Shown here in pieces: positions 55,401 through 59,649 of a DNA stretch of 64,000 nt; position 1 is the first letter of the stretch; each line of letters starts with the position of its first letter. The stretch is from Ilex aquifolium (taxonomy: Eukaryota; Streptophyta; Magnoliopsida; Aquifoliales; Aquifoliaceae), in assembly GCA_951799425.1 (NCBI GenBank), contig OX637397.1:12389064-12453063 (forward strand), read 5' to 3'. Position numbers and translations under genes: made by a program. Below the pieces are notes generated by a model. It saw only the letters and a list, made by a program, of their open reading frames with translations, was not told the DNA's origin and made no database searches.

Positions 55401-58147
55401 TCCAAAATATTCATCCACACCTCCCTCATATTTATCCCCCAACAAATTAGTACACTTAGCCATGTAATAATGGTCGCATGATTTCCACTTGTTTTATCCA
55501 ATATTTATCTCTTCTCCCACATTCAATTTTCACCTTTTTTCCCAGCCATTGCTACTTTATCTTTACACCATATATGGCGTCCAAAGTTTTCCTCCTGTTA
55601 GGTTGATTTCCAAAAATACCCTTGCTACTTTTGACTTGGTGCCCCATATCACGAGCATTTTCTGGCCTTTTCTTTTTCATTTTTGTTTTCCTTAGTAAGA
55701 CAAACTTAAGGTATTAATGAGACAATGGCTTCTTCAAAGCAGTTATTTATTCACTGGAGAACACTTGAGCCTGTTTTCTCTCTATCTTCCTTTTAATCCT
55801 GAATAATGTATAAGACCAAATTTCTAAATGTAGCATCTGAATTAATTTTCTGTGCAACGAAAATACCAAAAACTTCCATGATGGGGTTGTATTGGGAATC
55901 CAAGAACTAGAGAAGCAAGAATAACTAATTTTATGTTGGCTTTCTATAATGTAAATTCAATTTATACAAACGAAAGATAAGTCAATACCCGAAAAGATTT
56001 TGTGTCATAACTGTCAGGCTGGAAAACTTTAAACCAAATATCGTTTGTGCCTGGAAGACATTAGAAAACAACTAAGCAATCATTTCAAATTTCACAAAAC
56101 GGTGGGAAGAAATATAACTTGCAATCTAAATTTCACATTACTTTGGGAAGAAAAATAACCTTTCACATTCTTTACACAACGGTGTTAAAATTAAAATAAG
56201 GGTAAATATCACTTACACCCCTTGACATTTGATTTTATTGCACGGACACCCCTTCACATTTTAAAAATGACACCGACCTCTCTTAACATTTATAACTTGT
56301 AACTGCGACACCCCCTCTACCTAACTGACGTTAAAATTGTTAACAATCAAAACTGATGTCATCAATAATAATCCTTAGAATACCAAAAATACCCTCCAAA
56401 ATTAATTTTAAGAATTTAAATATATATTTTTCTTACCCTACAAATTTACCCCTCATTTATTTCATATATAGATTAAAATTTTAACACTTAAATGTTTAAT
56501 TTCCTAATCTATCAAATTAATAAGTTAAATATTGAATGCTTCTTGTTTATTAAATAATATTTGGGATTATTATTACAATTTAAAAATTAATCAATTTTTT
56601 TAAAATCTTAATAACTATCTATCCAATTATCCCATATTAATTTTATTTTTATTTATTATTTATCTAATTACATAAATTCTTCCCCCCGCCGCCCATCACC
56701 ACCGGTTCCACCACCGCCTAAATCCAATCACAACAAGGGATAGCACAGAGAGAGAGAGAGAAAGATAGAGAGAGACAACAACCCACTAAAACCACCTCCG
56801 CCTCCACTACCACTAAAACGGTAAAACCACCACCTGGACGCAAACCATCTTCAAACAACACCAAACCACCTTAATCAAATCTATCACCAACAACCACCAA
56901 CAACCACCTCTGCTCACCATTGCCACCACACAAACGCATCCAAACCACCACCAACAACCACCTCTACCAACATTTCTCCCTCCCTCCCACTCTCTCTCAA
57001 ACATAAACACACACAGACGCAATCTGCGATCTATTTAAGCAAGCTTCGTCAGCAACCCTCACAACTGTGCACTAGCACCGCTAATGGTTGTGGGAATTTC
57101 TACTTCGATTTGATCAAATTTCTTTATATCTGTACTTCGATATCACATCTGTGCTTCAGATCTATGCTTCAAATCTACTTTTCGAGTGTTAGGAGAGTTC
57201 TGCCGTGAACGGTGGAGGTTGGGGGTGGTGCAGGGAAAGAGGGAAAAGGGGTATTGCTTAATTGTTGGGGCTTCGGGCATAGAGGGTTTTAAGTCATGGG
57301 TCACGGGTCGTGGAGTGTTGTCTTGGGCATGAGGTGATGGGTTAGATCTAGGCATGGATTTGATCAATTAATTAAGGATAAAATAGTCTTTTTAATAATA
57401 TTGTTAACGTCGTTCACCTATTGGAGTCTCAATGTCATTTTTAAAATGTGAGGGAGTGTCCGTGTAATAAAACCAAATGTCAGGGGGTGTGAGTGATATT
57501 TACCCTTAAAATTAATATCTAAATGAATGAATGCTCCTTATGTCACTTTAGAAGGCCAAATTGCTCAAGAGGCACATTTTCTATTTAGTGTGCAATGAGA
57601 TATTTGTTCACCTTCTTGTTTTCACCATAGGAAAGGAGAAAACAAATTTTAAACAACAAAGAGATAGCATCTCAAATTGGGAAAAAAAAATAAAAAAAAC
57701 AAAGAAAACAAAGAAATTGTCTCCTCATAATGACTGGAAGAAATGGCCAGAAAACAAGAACATTAATGAAGTGTAATGGGCAATAATAGAAAAATATCAG
57801 AGTAAAAAAATAAACCATACCGAGTCGGAAAACATATCACGATACAGGACATGGACGCGTCTAATGGACACTTGAATGCCGTCAAGAATCTAAAGAAGAT
57901 GGAAACAAGTAGGCATCAGTTGTGCTGTGACATAAGAATTTAATCTTGAATTTTCCAACAAGGCCAGCACAAACCTCCAATAGATACACATAGTTGTTAA
58001 CAAGAAGACAAAGAAAAATAATGCACAACAAAATTATTTAAGATACAAACTAATTGATGTCAAAAGGTCAGATCGAACAGCTATAACAGCAAACAAATTT
58101 CACCTTTGCAGTTATGTAGGAAACAAATGATTGCCCAGCCTGATTAT
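10260..58147 (-). CDS. SHBY: SHRUBBY-type VPS13 bridge-like lipid transfer protein, internal 23 exons (gene span)
   Basis: This is the central part of a giant VPS13-family protein. The family forms a long hydrophobic groove that moves phospholipids at membrane contact sites; Arabidopsis SHRUBBY is the plant member linked to the root regulator SHORT-ROOT. Twenty-three exons read right to left, and every splice junction shows GT and AG. Phases sum correctly: after two leading bases the exons give about 1,820 complete codons with no stop. Hallmarks seen are [69 protein letters not shown] and LWEPFIEPW. The N-terminal chorein start lies beyond 64000. The SHR-binding (VAB) and C-terminal domains lie left of position 1, because the last exon seen corresponds to the region just before that domain. 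Family and subtype rest on remembered similarity, not on a search. Introns range from 72 bp to over 9 kb, and the long ones hold transposons. Confidence 0.92.
10504..10632 (-). CDS. SHBY: SHBY exon 22
   Basis: Forty-three codons, [20 protein letters not shown] and onward to [14 protein letters not shown]. It corresponds to the GPLxExLxRNxxL...GDLxVNYxN block that leads into the WEPFIEPW motif. Acceptor tcatgcag, donor CACAAG|gtatag. Confidence 0.93.
10633..12251. other. SHBY intron 21, no recognised gene
   Basis: A 1.6-kb intron. 11100-11340 is strongly purine-rich on the plus strand (GA-rich), producing long pyrimidine-coded frames on the minus strand that look like low-complexity artefacts. 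No transposon domain seen. Confidence 0.65.
12252..13477 (-). CDS. SHBY: SHBY exon 21 (large)
   Basis: Adds 409 codons with the last base of exon 20. Begins [20 protein letters not shown], includes [20 protein letters not shown], then [20 protein letters not shown], then [20 protein letters not shown], and ends LLVTGGR. Acceptor tcatgtacag, donor AGG|gtatgt. The intron to exon 20 is only 95 bp. This is the middle part of the VPS13 groove, and the SPHxxxFxxxW block fits the subfamily. Confidence 0.92.
13573..15215 (-). CDS. SHBY: SHBY exon 20 (large)
   Basis: About 548 codons. Contains [28 protein letters not shown], a long loop region, and ends in [11 protein letters not shown]. This is the repeated beta-groove core of the lipid channel, so it is weakly conserved and has few diagnostic motifs. 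The start is ambiguous. The upstream acceptor (ctttgtag, exon end 15215) adds 17 residues, [18 protein letters not shown] second in-frame acceptor (aaattgcag, exon end 15164) removes them and has a branch-like CTAAG about 27 nt upstream. The shorter form looks closer to the family, but I keep the longer limit. Donor GAAG|gtagga. No stop in frame. Confidence 0.88.
15587..15764. repeat. Two direct repeats of about 71 bp in intron 19
   Basis: Copies at about 15587-15657 and 15691-15764 share cagttagtgttgag, aaaatggctc, aggtaag and tctagttcacccctca, with scattered differences. The spacing is 104 bp. The origin is unknown. Confidence 0.75.
16361..16518 (+). pseudogene. Orphan copia reverse-transcriptase fragment
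   Basis: Reads [20 protein letters not shown], then [14 protein letters not shown]. After a one-base frameshift it continues [17 protein letters not shown]. This is the N-terminal part of copia RT (NxTWDLVxLPxGxxxxxCKWVYK). No LTR or other domain is adjacent, so it is a relic about 160 bp long in intron 19. Confidence 0.85.
17023..17306 (-). CDS. SHBY: SHBY exon 19
   Basis: Begins [20 protein letters not shown] and passes through a Ser/Pro-rich loop into [20 protein letters not shown] and LSLQEFDVR. LxVxxxxxHxSPxxY is a VPS13 strand block. Acceptor tggtttgcag, donor GTTCG|gtatgt. Ends with two bases of an Arg codon. Confidence 0.92.
17307..18414. other. SHBY intron 18, no recognised element
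   Basis: An AT-rich 1.1-kb intron with a short CAC repeat near 17815-17832. Nothing else recognised. Confidence 0.65.
18415..18531 (-). CDS. SHBY: SHBY exon 18
   Basis: Thirty-nine codons, [20 protein letters not shown] and then [19 protein letters not shown]. Acceptor cttttgcag, donor GAG|gtaagt. The Met at its start is an internal codon, not a translation start. The intron to exon 17 is 79 bp. Confidence 0.92.
18611..18796 (-). CDS. SHBY: SHBY exon 17
   Basis: Sixty-two codons, [20 protein letters not shown] and onward to [13 protein letters not shown]. The LYxHFDIKLxDFE pattern is typical of VPS13 repeats. Acceptor aatggtgcag, donor GAG|gtcagt. Preceded by the 5.8-kb intron holding the composite copia element. 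Confidence 0.92.
18989..19400 (+). mobile_element. Copia LTR, primer site and leader, truncated
   Basis: The LTR-like stretch 18989-19230 starts near ttagagttcttatttt and includes agtgtagggtaatactgtaa, as in the LTRs near 32863 and 41457. It is followed by primer site TGGTATCAGAAC at 19231-19242 and leader sequence to about 19400, where a T-run interrupts it. No gag belongs clearly to it. Antisense to SHBY in intron 16. Confidence 0.7.
20101..20121. repeat. Poly-G run of 21
   Basis: Twenty-one consecutive G in the leader of the composite copia element. Its exact length is uncertain, since such runs are error-prone in sequencing. Confidence 0.9.
20309..21290 (+). pseudogene. Copia gag of the composite element
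   Basis: ATG at 20309 gives MSESSTVSQ and then a stop. Further on the frames read TTVKLDGHN and LAW, then [20 protein letters not shown], then [20 protein letters not shown] and [12 protein letters not shown] (UBN2-type gag). YCDYCHRP near 21080 is the start of a CCHC zinc knuckle. At least four stops or frameshifts. Confidence 0.85.
21290..21700 (+). pseudogene. Copia protease fused to integrase by deletion
   Basis: The aspartic protease site is clear: [14 protein letters not shown] (about 21400-21440). About 60 bp later the reading frame is already in the C-terminal half of the integrase core, [20 protein letters not shown], with the catalytic Glu kept, then [20 protein letters not shown]. 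The GAG-pre-integrase and the first two catalytic Asp of integrase are missing, so about 1 kb was deleted. Confidence 0.85.
22162..22879 (+). repeat. 359-bp tandem duplication inside copia pol
   Basis: Copy 1 (22162-22520) and copy 2 (22521-22879) are nearly identical. I see four differences (for example cggtgtaac/cggcgtaac and gaagcctgtt/gaagcatgtt). The unit covers the linker before RT and the RT start ([12 protein letters not shown]). The frame before copy 2 is lost at the junction. Confidence 0.93.
22521..23755 (+). pseudogene. Copia reverse transcriptase of the composite element
   Basis: Reads [60 protein letters not shown], a stop, then [20 protein letters not shown] and [14 protein letters not shown] deletion removes the YVDD active-site region (about 23215-23330). 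[19 protein letters not shown] and [18 protein letters not shown] follow, then [10 protein letters not shown]. Confidence 0.88.
23780..24230 (+). pseudogene. Copia RNase H of the composite element
   Basis: Frames read [72 protein letters not shown] and ANIFTKLF. All are typical of copia RNase H, with stops. It ends just upstream of the polypurine tract. Confidence 0.87.
24257..24431 (+). mobile_element. 3' LTR (175 bp) of composite copia element
   Basis: Begins TGTTGGAGTTAG after the polypurine tract, has a TATA box (ctatatatatag near 24374), and ends near tctcaaataattcta. The U5 part (gggctctacattTagtttg) matches the LTR at 6353-6526, so the families are related. Confidence 0.85.
24654..24756 (-). 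CDS. SHBY: SHBY exon 16
   Basis: Encodes [20 protein letters not shown] (first codon shared with exon 15) and then [15 protein letters not shown]. SRKxVxWDxSVxNxxxxxPW is a conserved VPS13 strand block. Acceptor tttttgatag, donor ATG|gtaatt. The intron to exon 15 is 123 bp. Confidence 0.92.
24880..24938 (-). CDS. SHBY: SHBY exon 15
   Basis: Encodes [19 protein letters not shown] plus two bases of a Glu codon. Matches the [21 protein letters not shown] segment. Acceptor cctattacag, donor GCTGA|gtaagt. Preceded by the 9.3-kb intron 14. Confidence 0.9.
24939..26303. other. Start of SHBY intron 14 with dispersed repeat pieces
   Basis: A-rich tracts near 25097 and 25289. Between about 25555 and 25830 lie two pieces of a dispersed repeat (aaaacatccaactcaaaatc, then catatactagtttgaga and cgtactagtttgggaggtgt with gatgtgggataag). 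Related strings occur near 40540, 41730 and 48490. It may be a small LTR-type or other non-autonomous element. No coding domain. Confidence 0.55.
26304..27615 (-). mobile_element. LINE 3' part with poly(A) tail
   Basis: The plus strand has T25 at 26304-26328, i.e. a poly(A) tail on the minus strand. Upstream (minus) is a 3' end with ttaataaatctcccttgcac. An RNase H-like tail carries AEFMAV-like and [18 protein letters not shown] frames (26550-26830). At 27383-27610 the frame reads [20 protein letters not shown] and [20 protein letters not shown] with WIVG, the segment upstream of the zf-RVT domain of plant LINEs. The RT domain is missing. Confidence 0.78.
27616..29003 (+). mobile_element. 5'-truncated copia element: RT, RNase H and 3' LTR
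   Basis: Starts abruptly at the RT motif KARL...LAKGFTQEY (degenerate, about 27617). It continues through a [15 protein letters not shown] equivalent of MDVKxx[16 protein letters not shown] (YVDD site, with Asn replacing an Asp), [11 protein letters not shown], RNase H ([12 protein letters not shown] near 28340) and the polypurine tract gtttgaggggggcg (28796-28809). The 3' LTR is TGTTAAAG...CTTACA (28810-29003, 194 bp, with actataaaggcc as TATA). Lies between two LINE pieces. Confidence 0.83.
29050..29900 (-). mobile_element. LINE 5' part: APE endonuclease domain
   Basis: The minus strand reads [10 protein letters not shown] (29850 region), [56 protein letters not shown], and then [20 protein letters not shown] near 29430. 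LQExK and GDFNxI are catalytic motifs of the apurinic-type endonuclease of plant LINEs. Frameshifted and truncated. With the 26304-27615 piece it has the right order and strand to be one LINE. Confidence 0.82.
30176..30362. repeat. CCA/CCG trinucleotide-rich tract
   Basis: Imperfect ccaccaccg/gtcgtcgcc units over about 190 bp. They give His/Arg-rich or Gly/Val-rich open frames on either strand, which are artefacts of composition. Confidence 0.9.
30745..32861 (+). pseudogene. Copia pol remnant: integrase C-terminus, RT, RNase H
   Basis: Frames read [40 protein letters not shown] (integrase C-terminus), and [11 protein letters not shown] with [11 protein letters not shown] (RT start near 31490). 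They continue with a [20 protein letters not shown] region (31750), [15 protein letters not shown], a tandem duplication at 32173-32309, and RNase [21 protein letters not shown] with [20 protein letters not shown] (32640-32700). Gag, protease and the integrase start are missing. Polypurine tract ctcaaggaagaa just before 32862. Confidence 0.87.
32173..32309 (+). repeat. 68/69-bp tandem duplication in copia RT
   Basis: Unit taaccctatggattctacaa... repeated head to tail (32173-32240, 32241-32309). Copy 1 lacks one T present in copy 2 (caaatag versus caaattag), so only copy 2 keeps the RT frame ([20 protein letters not shown]). Confidence 0.95.
32862..33015 (+). mobile_element. 3' LTR of the intron-14 copia element
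   Basis: Begins TGTTAGATTTCTTATTTT after the polypurine tract and contains agtgtaggataatattgtaa and gtgttggacaacacatc. The same strings recur in LTR pieces near 163, 18989, 41457 and (reverse) 59700. The end is not exact. Confidence 0.75.
33016..34263. other. End of SHBY intron 14, nothing recognised
   Basis: About 1.2 kb before exon 14. A CA-rich stretch near 33830-33880 makes overlapping short frames. I see no transposon domain or RNA gene. Confidence 0.6.
34264..34365 (-). CDS. SHBY: SHBY exon 14
   Basis: Thirty-four codons, [20 protein letters not shown] and then [14 protein letters not shown], the CDSEFxLNLMxFYxVL block of VPS13 proteins. Acceptor gtattcag, donor AGG|gtaaga. It sits between the 3.5-kb and 9.3-kb repeat-filled introns. 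Confidence 0.92.
34426..37772 (+). mobile_element. Copia element with two LTRs in intron 13
   Basis: The 5' LTR (34426-34616, TGTTAAGAGTGTAAG...) and 3' LTR (about 37604-37772) are alike throughout (tagtctagtcttttccttat, ttatcatggaatatta, tgacttcttttcttt). The 3' copy starts TATTAAG, so its terminal TG is mutated. The polypurine tract gtttgaaagggga (37591-37603) precedes the 3' LTR. I cannot see a convincing target duplication. Antisense to SHBY. Confidence 0.85.
34990..37560 (+). pseudogene. Copia pol remnant in the intron-13 element
   Basis: Near 35075 lies a degraded protease/linker region ([26 protein letters not shown]). An integrase C-terminus follows ([20 protein letters not shown] near 35665, FSNDTSSDS). 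Then come RT ([10 protein letters not shown] near 36195, [17 protein letters not shown] and [12 protein letters not shown] near 36670, the active site as YADD) and RNase H ([15 protein letters not shown] near 37155). Gag and most of integrase are deleted. A 26-bp direct repeat (catcttctcgctatcttaaa...) occurs near 35970-36025. Confidence 0.83.
37897..38037 (-). CDS. SHBY: SHBY exon 13
   Basis: Core reads [20 protein letters not shown] and then [20 protein letters not shown]. Donor AAAG|gtattt. Two in-frame acceptors are 6 bp apart: attag (used here, adds Ser-Lys, exon end 38037) and caaag (exon end 38031). TAG is the more usual acceptor, so I use it, but either keeps the frame. Confidence 0.82.
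38038..39506. other. SHBY intron 12, no recognised element
   Basis: A 1.47-kb intron. A 128-codon minus-strand frame (38357-38743) shows no recognisable domain and no splice-supported SHBY homology. A 13-base T-rich run lies near 39000. Nothing else found. Confidence 0.6.
39507..39657 (-). CDS. SHBY: SHBY exon 12
   Basis: Encodes [20 protein letters not shown] and onward to [20 protein letters not shown]. The AELIFEGI pattern matches SHRUBBY. Acceptor tttattctag, donor GAGAGAG|gtttgt. Phase closes with exon 11 (93 codons together). Confidence 0.9.
40255..40556. repeat. Repeat A, copy in plus orientation (intron 11)
   Basis: Contains tttttccacattaccg, gaaagcatgctttt, tataatgataaaagcgtgtg, aaacacgcctttaatgaagg and gctgttgccaccaaaa. 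The reverse complement of the same series of strings occurs at about 42280-42560. Origin unknown, probably a non-autonomous transposon. Confidence 0.75.
40804..40895 (+). pseudogene. Short copia RT fragment
   Basis: Encodes [20 protein letters not shown], a stop, then YAGKVCQ, closely similar to the RT at 23090-23165. It is only about 90 bp and is joined to minus-oriented leader and LTR sequence at its right. Confidence 0.85.
40896..41157 (-). mobile_element. Copia leader, primer site and LTR, minus orientation
   Basis: The primer site (minus TTGGTATTAGAGC) lies at about 40970-40983. The LTR runs 40984-41157 in minus sense and is recognisable by its TATA tract (cgtatatatagcc) and the tgtatcccttt-like U5. 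It is of the same family as the LTR at 24257-24431. The leader has a short attagggttagggtt string (40924-40939), two units only and not a telomere array. Confidence 0.78.
41457..41700 (+). mobile_element. Probable solo LTR of copia type
   Basis: Starts near tagagttcttagtttct and has gtgttgggtaatcttgtaat, a TATA-like tataaatagagag and gtgtaggacaacctaacc, as in LTRs near 18989 and 32862. No internal sequence adjoins it. Borders are approximate. Confidence 0.6.
42280..42560. repeat. Repeat A, inverted copy (intron 11)
   Basis: Carries cagctgccaccaaaag, ctaaacacgcctttgattaa, cacacgcttttaccgttataag, aacatgctttcaaaa and gatgtggaaaaa in the order expected of an inverted copy of 40255-40556. The two copies are separated by about 1.7 kb. 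Confidence 0.75.
42785..42912 (-). CDS. SHBY: SHBY exon 11
   Basis: Encodes [20 protein letters not shown] and then [20 protein letters not shown]. Donor GAGCAT|gtatga, acceptor ctagtacag. The intron to exon 10 is only 72 bp, near the plant minimum. Ends with two bases of a Met codon. Confidence 0.9.
42985..43179 (-). CDS. SHBY: SHBY exon 10
   Basis: Sixty-five codons. Starts ELLVKSSSC, has a Ser/Asn-rich loop, then [18 protein letters not shown] and [17 protein letters not shown]. The [20 protein letters not shown] block is the clearest link to the SHRUBBY subgroup. Acceptor catttgcag, donor AAG|gtatct. Confidence 0.95.
43383..43484 (-). CDS. SHBY: SHBY exon 9
   Basis: Thirty-four codons, [20 protein letters not shown] and then [14 protein letters not shown]. 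It is an acidic helical segment matching SHRUBBY ([15 protein letters not shown]). Acceptor gatcaccag, donor CTGCAG|gtacat. Confidence 0.93.
43485..44690. other. First part of SHBY intron 8, nothing recognised
   Basis: AT-rich intron. Short repeat agtatatcaggaagacaac / ggtatatcaggaagataat near 43800 and 43870, each followed by a similar string. No coding domain. Confidence 0.55.
44700..44935 (+). mobile_element. LTR end with primer-binding site
   Basis: Sequence ending ttgatggtttaaca (44899) is followed by TGGTATCAGAGCATC (44900-44914), a good copia-type primer site. Upstream, taagtataaatactaaagt may be the TATA region of the LTR. No gag follows. Confidence 0.65.
44990..47360. other. Degraded hAT-like and other repeat tracts in intron 8
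   Basis: CAGTGGCGCCCC at 44992 resembles a hAT terminus, but no partner end is clear. 45880-46040 and 46870-47350 are rich in gtgtcg/acccg strings (atgtcgtgtcaattt, acccgacacaattg), like the interior of the complete hAT-type element at 53177-53841. 46330-46500 repeats gaaatattt/atatttc strings. No open frame of note. Confidence 0.45.
47807..47870 (-). CDS. SHBY: SHBY exon 8
   Basis: Encodes [20 protein letters not shown] and ends in Gln, corresponding to the RRxYVxLYxxKL motif of VPS13 proteins. Acceptor ctaataacag, donor CAG|gtgatg. Closes phase with exons 6 and 7 (98 codons together). Confidence 0.92.
48131..48280 (-). CDS. SHBY: SHBY exon 7
   Basis: Encodes [19 protein letters not shown], then [20 protein letters not shown] and [11 protein letters not shown]. 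The Trp-rich RPW...WWxYA pattern is a very strong VPS13 family marker. Acceptor atgttgtag, donor CGGCT|gtaagt. Confidence 0.94.
48480..48890. repeat. Dispersed repeat with internal inverted copies (intron 6)
   Basis: Contains caactcaaaataaatcgg, ggcccaaaagactcgtatac and, further right, the reverse form ttgaggggccactccacccat and caattagttttgggta. ggatactagcttt (48690) and its complement aaagctagtatcc (48788) flank an 85-bp centre. Related pieces lie in introns 11 and 14. Confidence 0.6.
49389..49468 (-). CDS. SHBY: SHBY exon 6
   Basis: Encodes [20 protein letters not shown] and onward, the conserved SxxExQLxQLL segment of VPS13 proteins. Donor GCGAA|gtaagt (near consensus), acceptor ttttattag. 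Separated from exon 5 by only 109 bp. Ends with two bases of a Lys codon. Confidence 0.9.
49578..49646 (-). CDS. SHBY: SHBY exon 5
   Basis: Twenty-three codons, [20 protein letters not shown] and onward to TGL. It is the beta-strand block that in VPS13 proteins precedes the LxxxQLxxLL segment. Acceptor cacgtag, donor CTG|gtgtgt. Confidence 0.9.
50500..51617 (+). mobile_element. SIRE/Maximus-like long LTR (intron 4)
   Basis: Features recalled from this class are present in order: ttggtgccttgcaagggc (50651), aggtaggctggtggattgac (50674), cctaggcggtgataagaatt (50759), a TATA box ctatataaatggga (50821). The primer site ttggtataagaga lies at about 51618-51630. Start not exact. No 3' LTR found. 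Confidence 0.68.
51700..52470 (+). pseudogene. SIRE-like copia gag fragment
   Basis: Frames read [20 protein letters not shown], then [20 protein letters not shown] with [11 protein letters not shown], then [35 protein letters not shown] and a PRDSKLR...TTTVK region follow. It is the UBN2-type gag of SIRE/Maximus copia elements, with several stops. Pol is absent: intron sequence resumes at about 52550, less than 100 bp before exon 4. Confidence 0.8.
52639..52846 (-). CDS. SHBY: SHBY exon 4
   Basis: Reads [20 protein letters not shown], then [12 protein letters not shown], a Glu/Ser-rich loop and FDVSMSLL. This matches the SHRUBBY region ending in the first conserved hydrophobic strand block. 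Acceptor ctatttttcag, donor TTG|gtatga. Exons 3 and 4 together are exactly 90 codons. Confidence 0.92.
53177..53841. mobile_element. Non-autonomous hAT-type element (665 bp)
   Basis: The left end is TAGGGGTGGCAATCGAGTCG. The right end is the complement of TAGGGGTGACAATTTTCGAC. Flanks are ATTTTAGA at 53169-53176 and ATTTTAGA at 53842-53849, an exact 8-bp target duplication as made by hAT transposases. The interior is full of gtgtcg/ttcgtgtc repeats and has no transposase. Located in intron 3. Confidence 0.9.
54366..54840. repeat. Degenerate tandem repeat, about 240-bp period
   Basis: Unit 1 (54366-54600) and unit 2 (54605-54840) share ctatattaa(a/g)aat, ttctcctgctatg(c/t)tatttta, tttttaca(t/c)c, agt(t)tgtc(t/c)aca and a ctattaagtt(t/g)att block. 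A partial third copy of the ending (gttaggttgatttccaaaaa) lies near 55595. Confidence 0.7.
55989..56050 (-). CDS. SHBY: SHBY exon 3
   Basis: Encodes [20 protein letters not shown] plus two bases of a Gly codon completed by exon 4. Acceptor cttccag, donor CGG|gtattg. It follows a 1.77-kb intron that contains the MULE-like element. Confidence 0.9.
56197..57508. mobile_element. MULE-like element with long terminal inverted repeats (1312 bp)
   Basis: The left end starts TAAGGGTAAATATCACTTAC. The right end, complemented, starts TAAGGGTAAATATCACTCAC. The two ends stay alike for about 80 bp (both include CACGGACAC and TTTTAAAAATGACA). Flanks are aaattaaaa (56188-56196) and aaattaata (57509-57517), 8 of 9 identical, fitting the 9-bp duplications of Mutator-like elements. 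The interior has CCA-rich and GA-rich DNA (56690-57010) and no transposase. Located in intron 2. Confidence 0.85.
57821..57889 (-). CDS. SHBY: SHBY exon 2
   Basis: Twenty-three codons, [20 protein letters not shown] and onward. The motif of the form (I/V)xxIQVSIxxVHVxYxD is a VPS13 N-terminal signature (first repeat of the lipid groove). Donor TCG|gtatgg, acceptor ctttag. It is in phase 0 with exon 1 across a 214-bp intron. Confidence 0.9.
58104..58147 (-). CDS. SHBY: SHBY exon 1 of those visible
   Basis: Begins with two bases of a split codon (probably Asp) and then encodes [14 protein letters not shown], a conserved stretch of the VPS13 N-terminal region. The acceptor reads ttttctgcag and the donor is GCAAAG followed by gtgaaa. 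The preceding exon is not found anywhere between 58148 and 64000. Confidence 0.88.
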
Positions 58148-58468
58148 CTGCAGAAAAGGAAGATATTGTCAGTATCTGACTTAAATATGTCATAACTGAC
58201 TTCTTTTACTCTCTTCAACTAGTTGTATAGAAGAAAACTTTTCCTTGGCAACGTTGTCTGCTTTCTTCCTACATGTTTTCCTGCCAGAGCTTTTAAAAGA
58301 TCCCAGAAACCTGACGCAGAAAACCATCTTTCCATCCAATGACAACCGCGACGCATTTATTTTATTACAAGGCATATATGTGTGCACCCAACTAACCTAG
58401 CCAAGGCTGCCTTAGCAAGGTCCTCACCCAACAGTGATAATCTGCCAAGCTCATTGCTAGTCCCGCAT

Positions 58469-58516
<48 letters not shown>

Positions 58517-59135
58517 CTTTTTTCTGGTGGTTTGGGGTCAGCATTTTCAAGAGAATATTACTAGTCATCGATATGGCAACAGGTGATCTAATATCCCTAA
58601 ACAACACTTTTCAGTTTGACAAGGGCCAATAATTGGCACATTTGCAACCACTGCTGTTCATAGAACACCAGGATAAAGATGAGAGAGATGGGCACTTCCA
58701 ATCTGCTTCCAGCAAGAGAGCTCAATTAAAGGAGGAACTTAGTTTCAGACTGATTCATAGGTGATAAAAATTTAAGACATTGAAAGTACCTTCAATCAAA
58801 ATGGATATCAATGCAATTCTCCTTGCTTTAGCTTGTATTCTTTCTCTTACGCATTTTTCCTTTTGGCTTTGTATATGTGTTTTTGGTGCTTTTATGGATA
58901 CTTTACCTAAAGACATCTAATTAATAAATAAATTGTACATGAGGGATAGATTTTTTGCATTGTATAAATGTGTACCCCATTCAACCCAAGTGATATGTAG
59001 GTTGTCACTTAGCAGGACCCAAGGCCCATCTTATATACAGGCAAACATATAAACTGCATGTAATCATAGGTGAAAAATACACGTAGATTCTCTCCCTCCC
59101 AGAATATCAGGCCAGCCACCCGCATTGTAAGCATA
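58148..59135. other. Intron upstream of visible exon 1, with CT microsatellite
   Basis: Contains a (CT)n run at 58477-58513. I looked for the preceding SHBY exon (Lys/Ala-rich helix before DNQ) and did not find it. No other element recognised. Confidence 0.6.
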
Positions 59136-59296
59136 TGTTAAGAGTATGTATCAAGTATGCTATTTATAGGGTTATCCTAGTCTTTTAGTCGCTGTTCACA
59201 ATGCTTATATATACTATGAGAGTGAATGGCGGGGATAGCGTGTGACCTACTATTATAGCTCAAATCTCTCCCTTTTAAAACCCTAACTTCAACATT
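59136..59296 (+). mobile_element. Probable solo LTR
   Basis: Starts TGTTAAGAGTATGTATCAAG and ends near aacttcaaca. Shares tgttaagagt, tcctagtctttt and tatatactat strings with the LTRs of the intron-13 element (34426, 37604). No internal part adjoins. Confidence 0.55.
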
Positions 59297-59649
59297 GTTG
59301 GGACTTGGGAGTATTAATATTATATTGTTACTGCCTCTATTTTATATGGTTGTAAAAAGTATACCTCTCTTGCAAATTATGTAATCTTAAAATAAGGCTG
59401 ATGTCCGTATTGGACAAAGTAATGCCTAACAATACGGCCATCCAATACCAACGTGGTTCCAATAAAAACATGATTTTGGGTCCGCGTGGTTTATGAGTGC
59501 TAGGATAATACCTCTTGTTGAGACAGATCAAGTCCAAAAAGCCCGCTTGCAAATCACATTTTCAGGTACAATAAAAATTTTCATTAGACAGAGGGATCAA
59601 AAGGAAAAAAGAAGAATGGCCAACGCCAGACATGATGTCACGAGCATTC

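Noticed and set aside
56813..57022. Val/Trp/Gly-rich minus-strand frame in the MULE
   Set aside because: Arises from the CCA-rich block. I see no sign of a captured domain by eye.
58190..58387. Possible upstream SHBY exon in a Lys-rich frame
   Set aside because: Does not match the helix expected before DNQ and has no suitable splice sites in phase.
59337..59552. 71-codon minus-strand frame before the copia element
   Set aside because: Contains phrases that could be an old pol fragment, but I cannot assign it to any domain.
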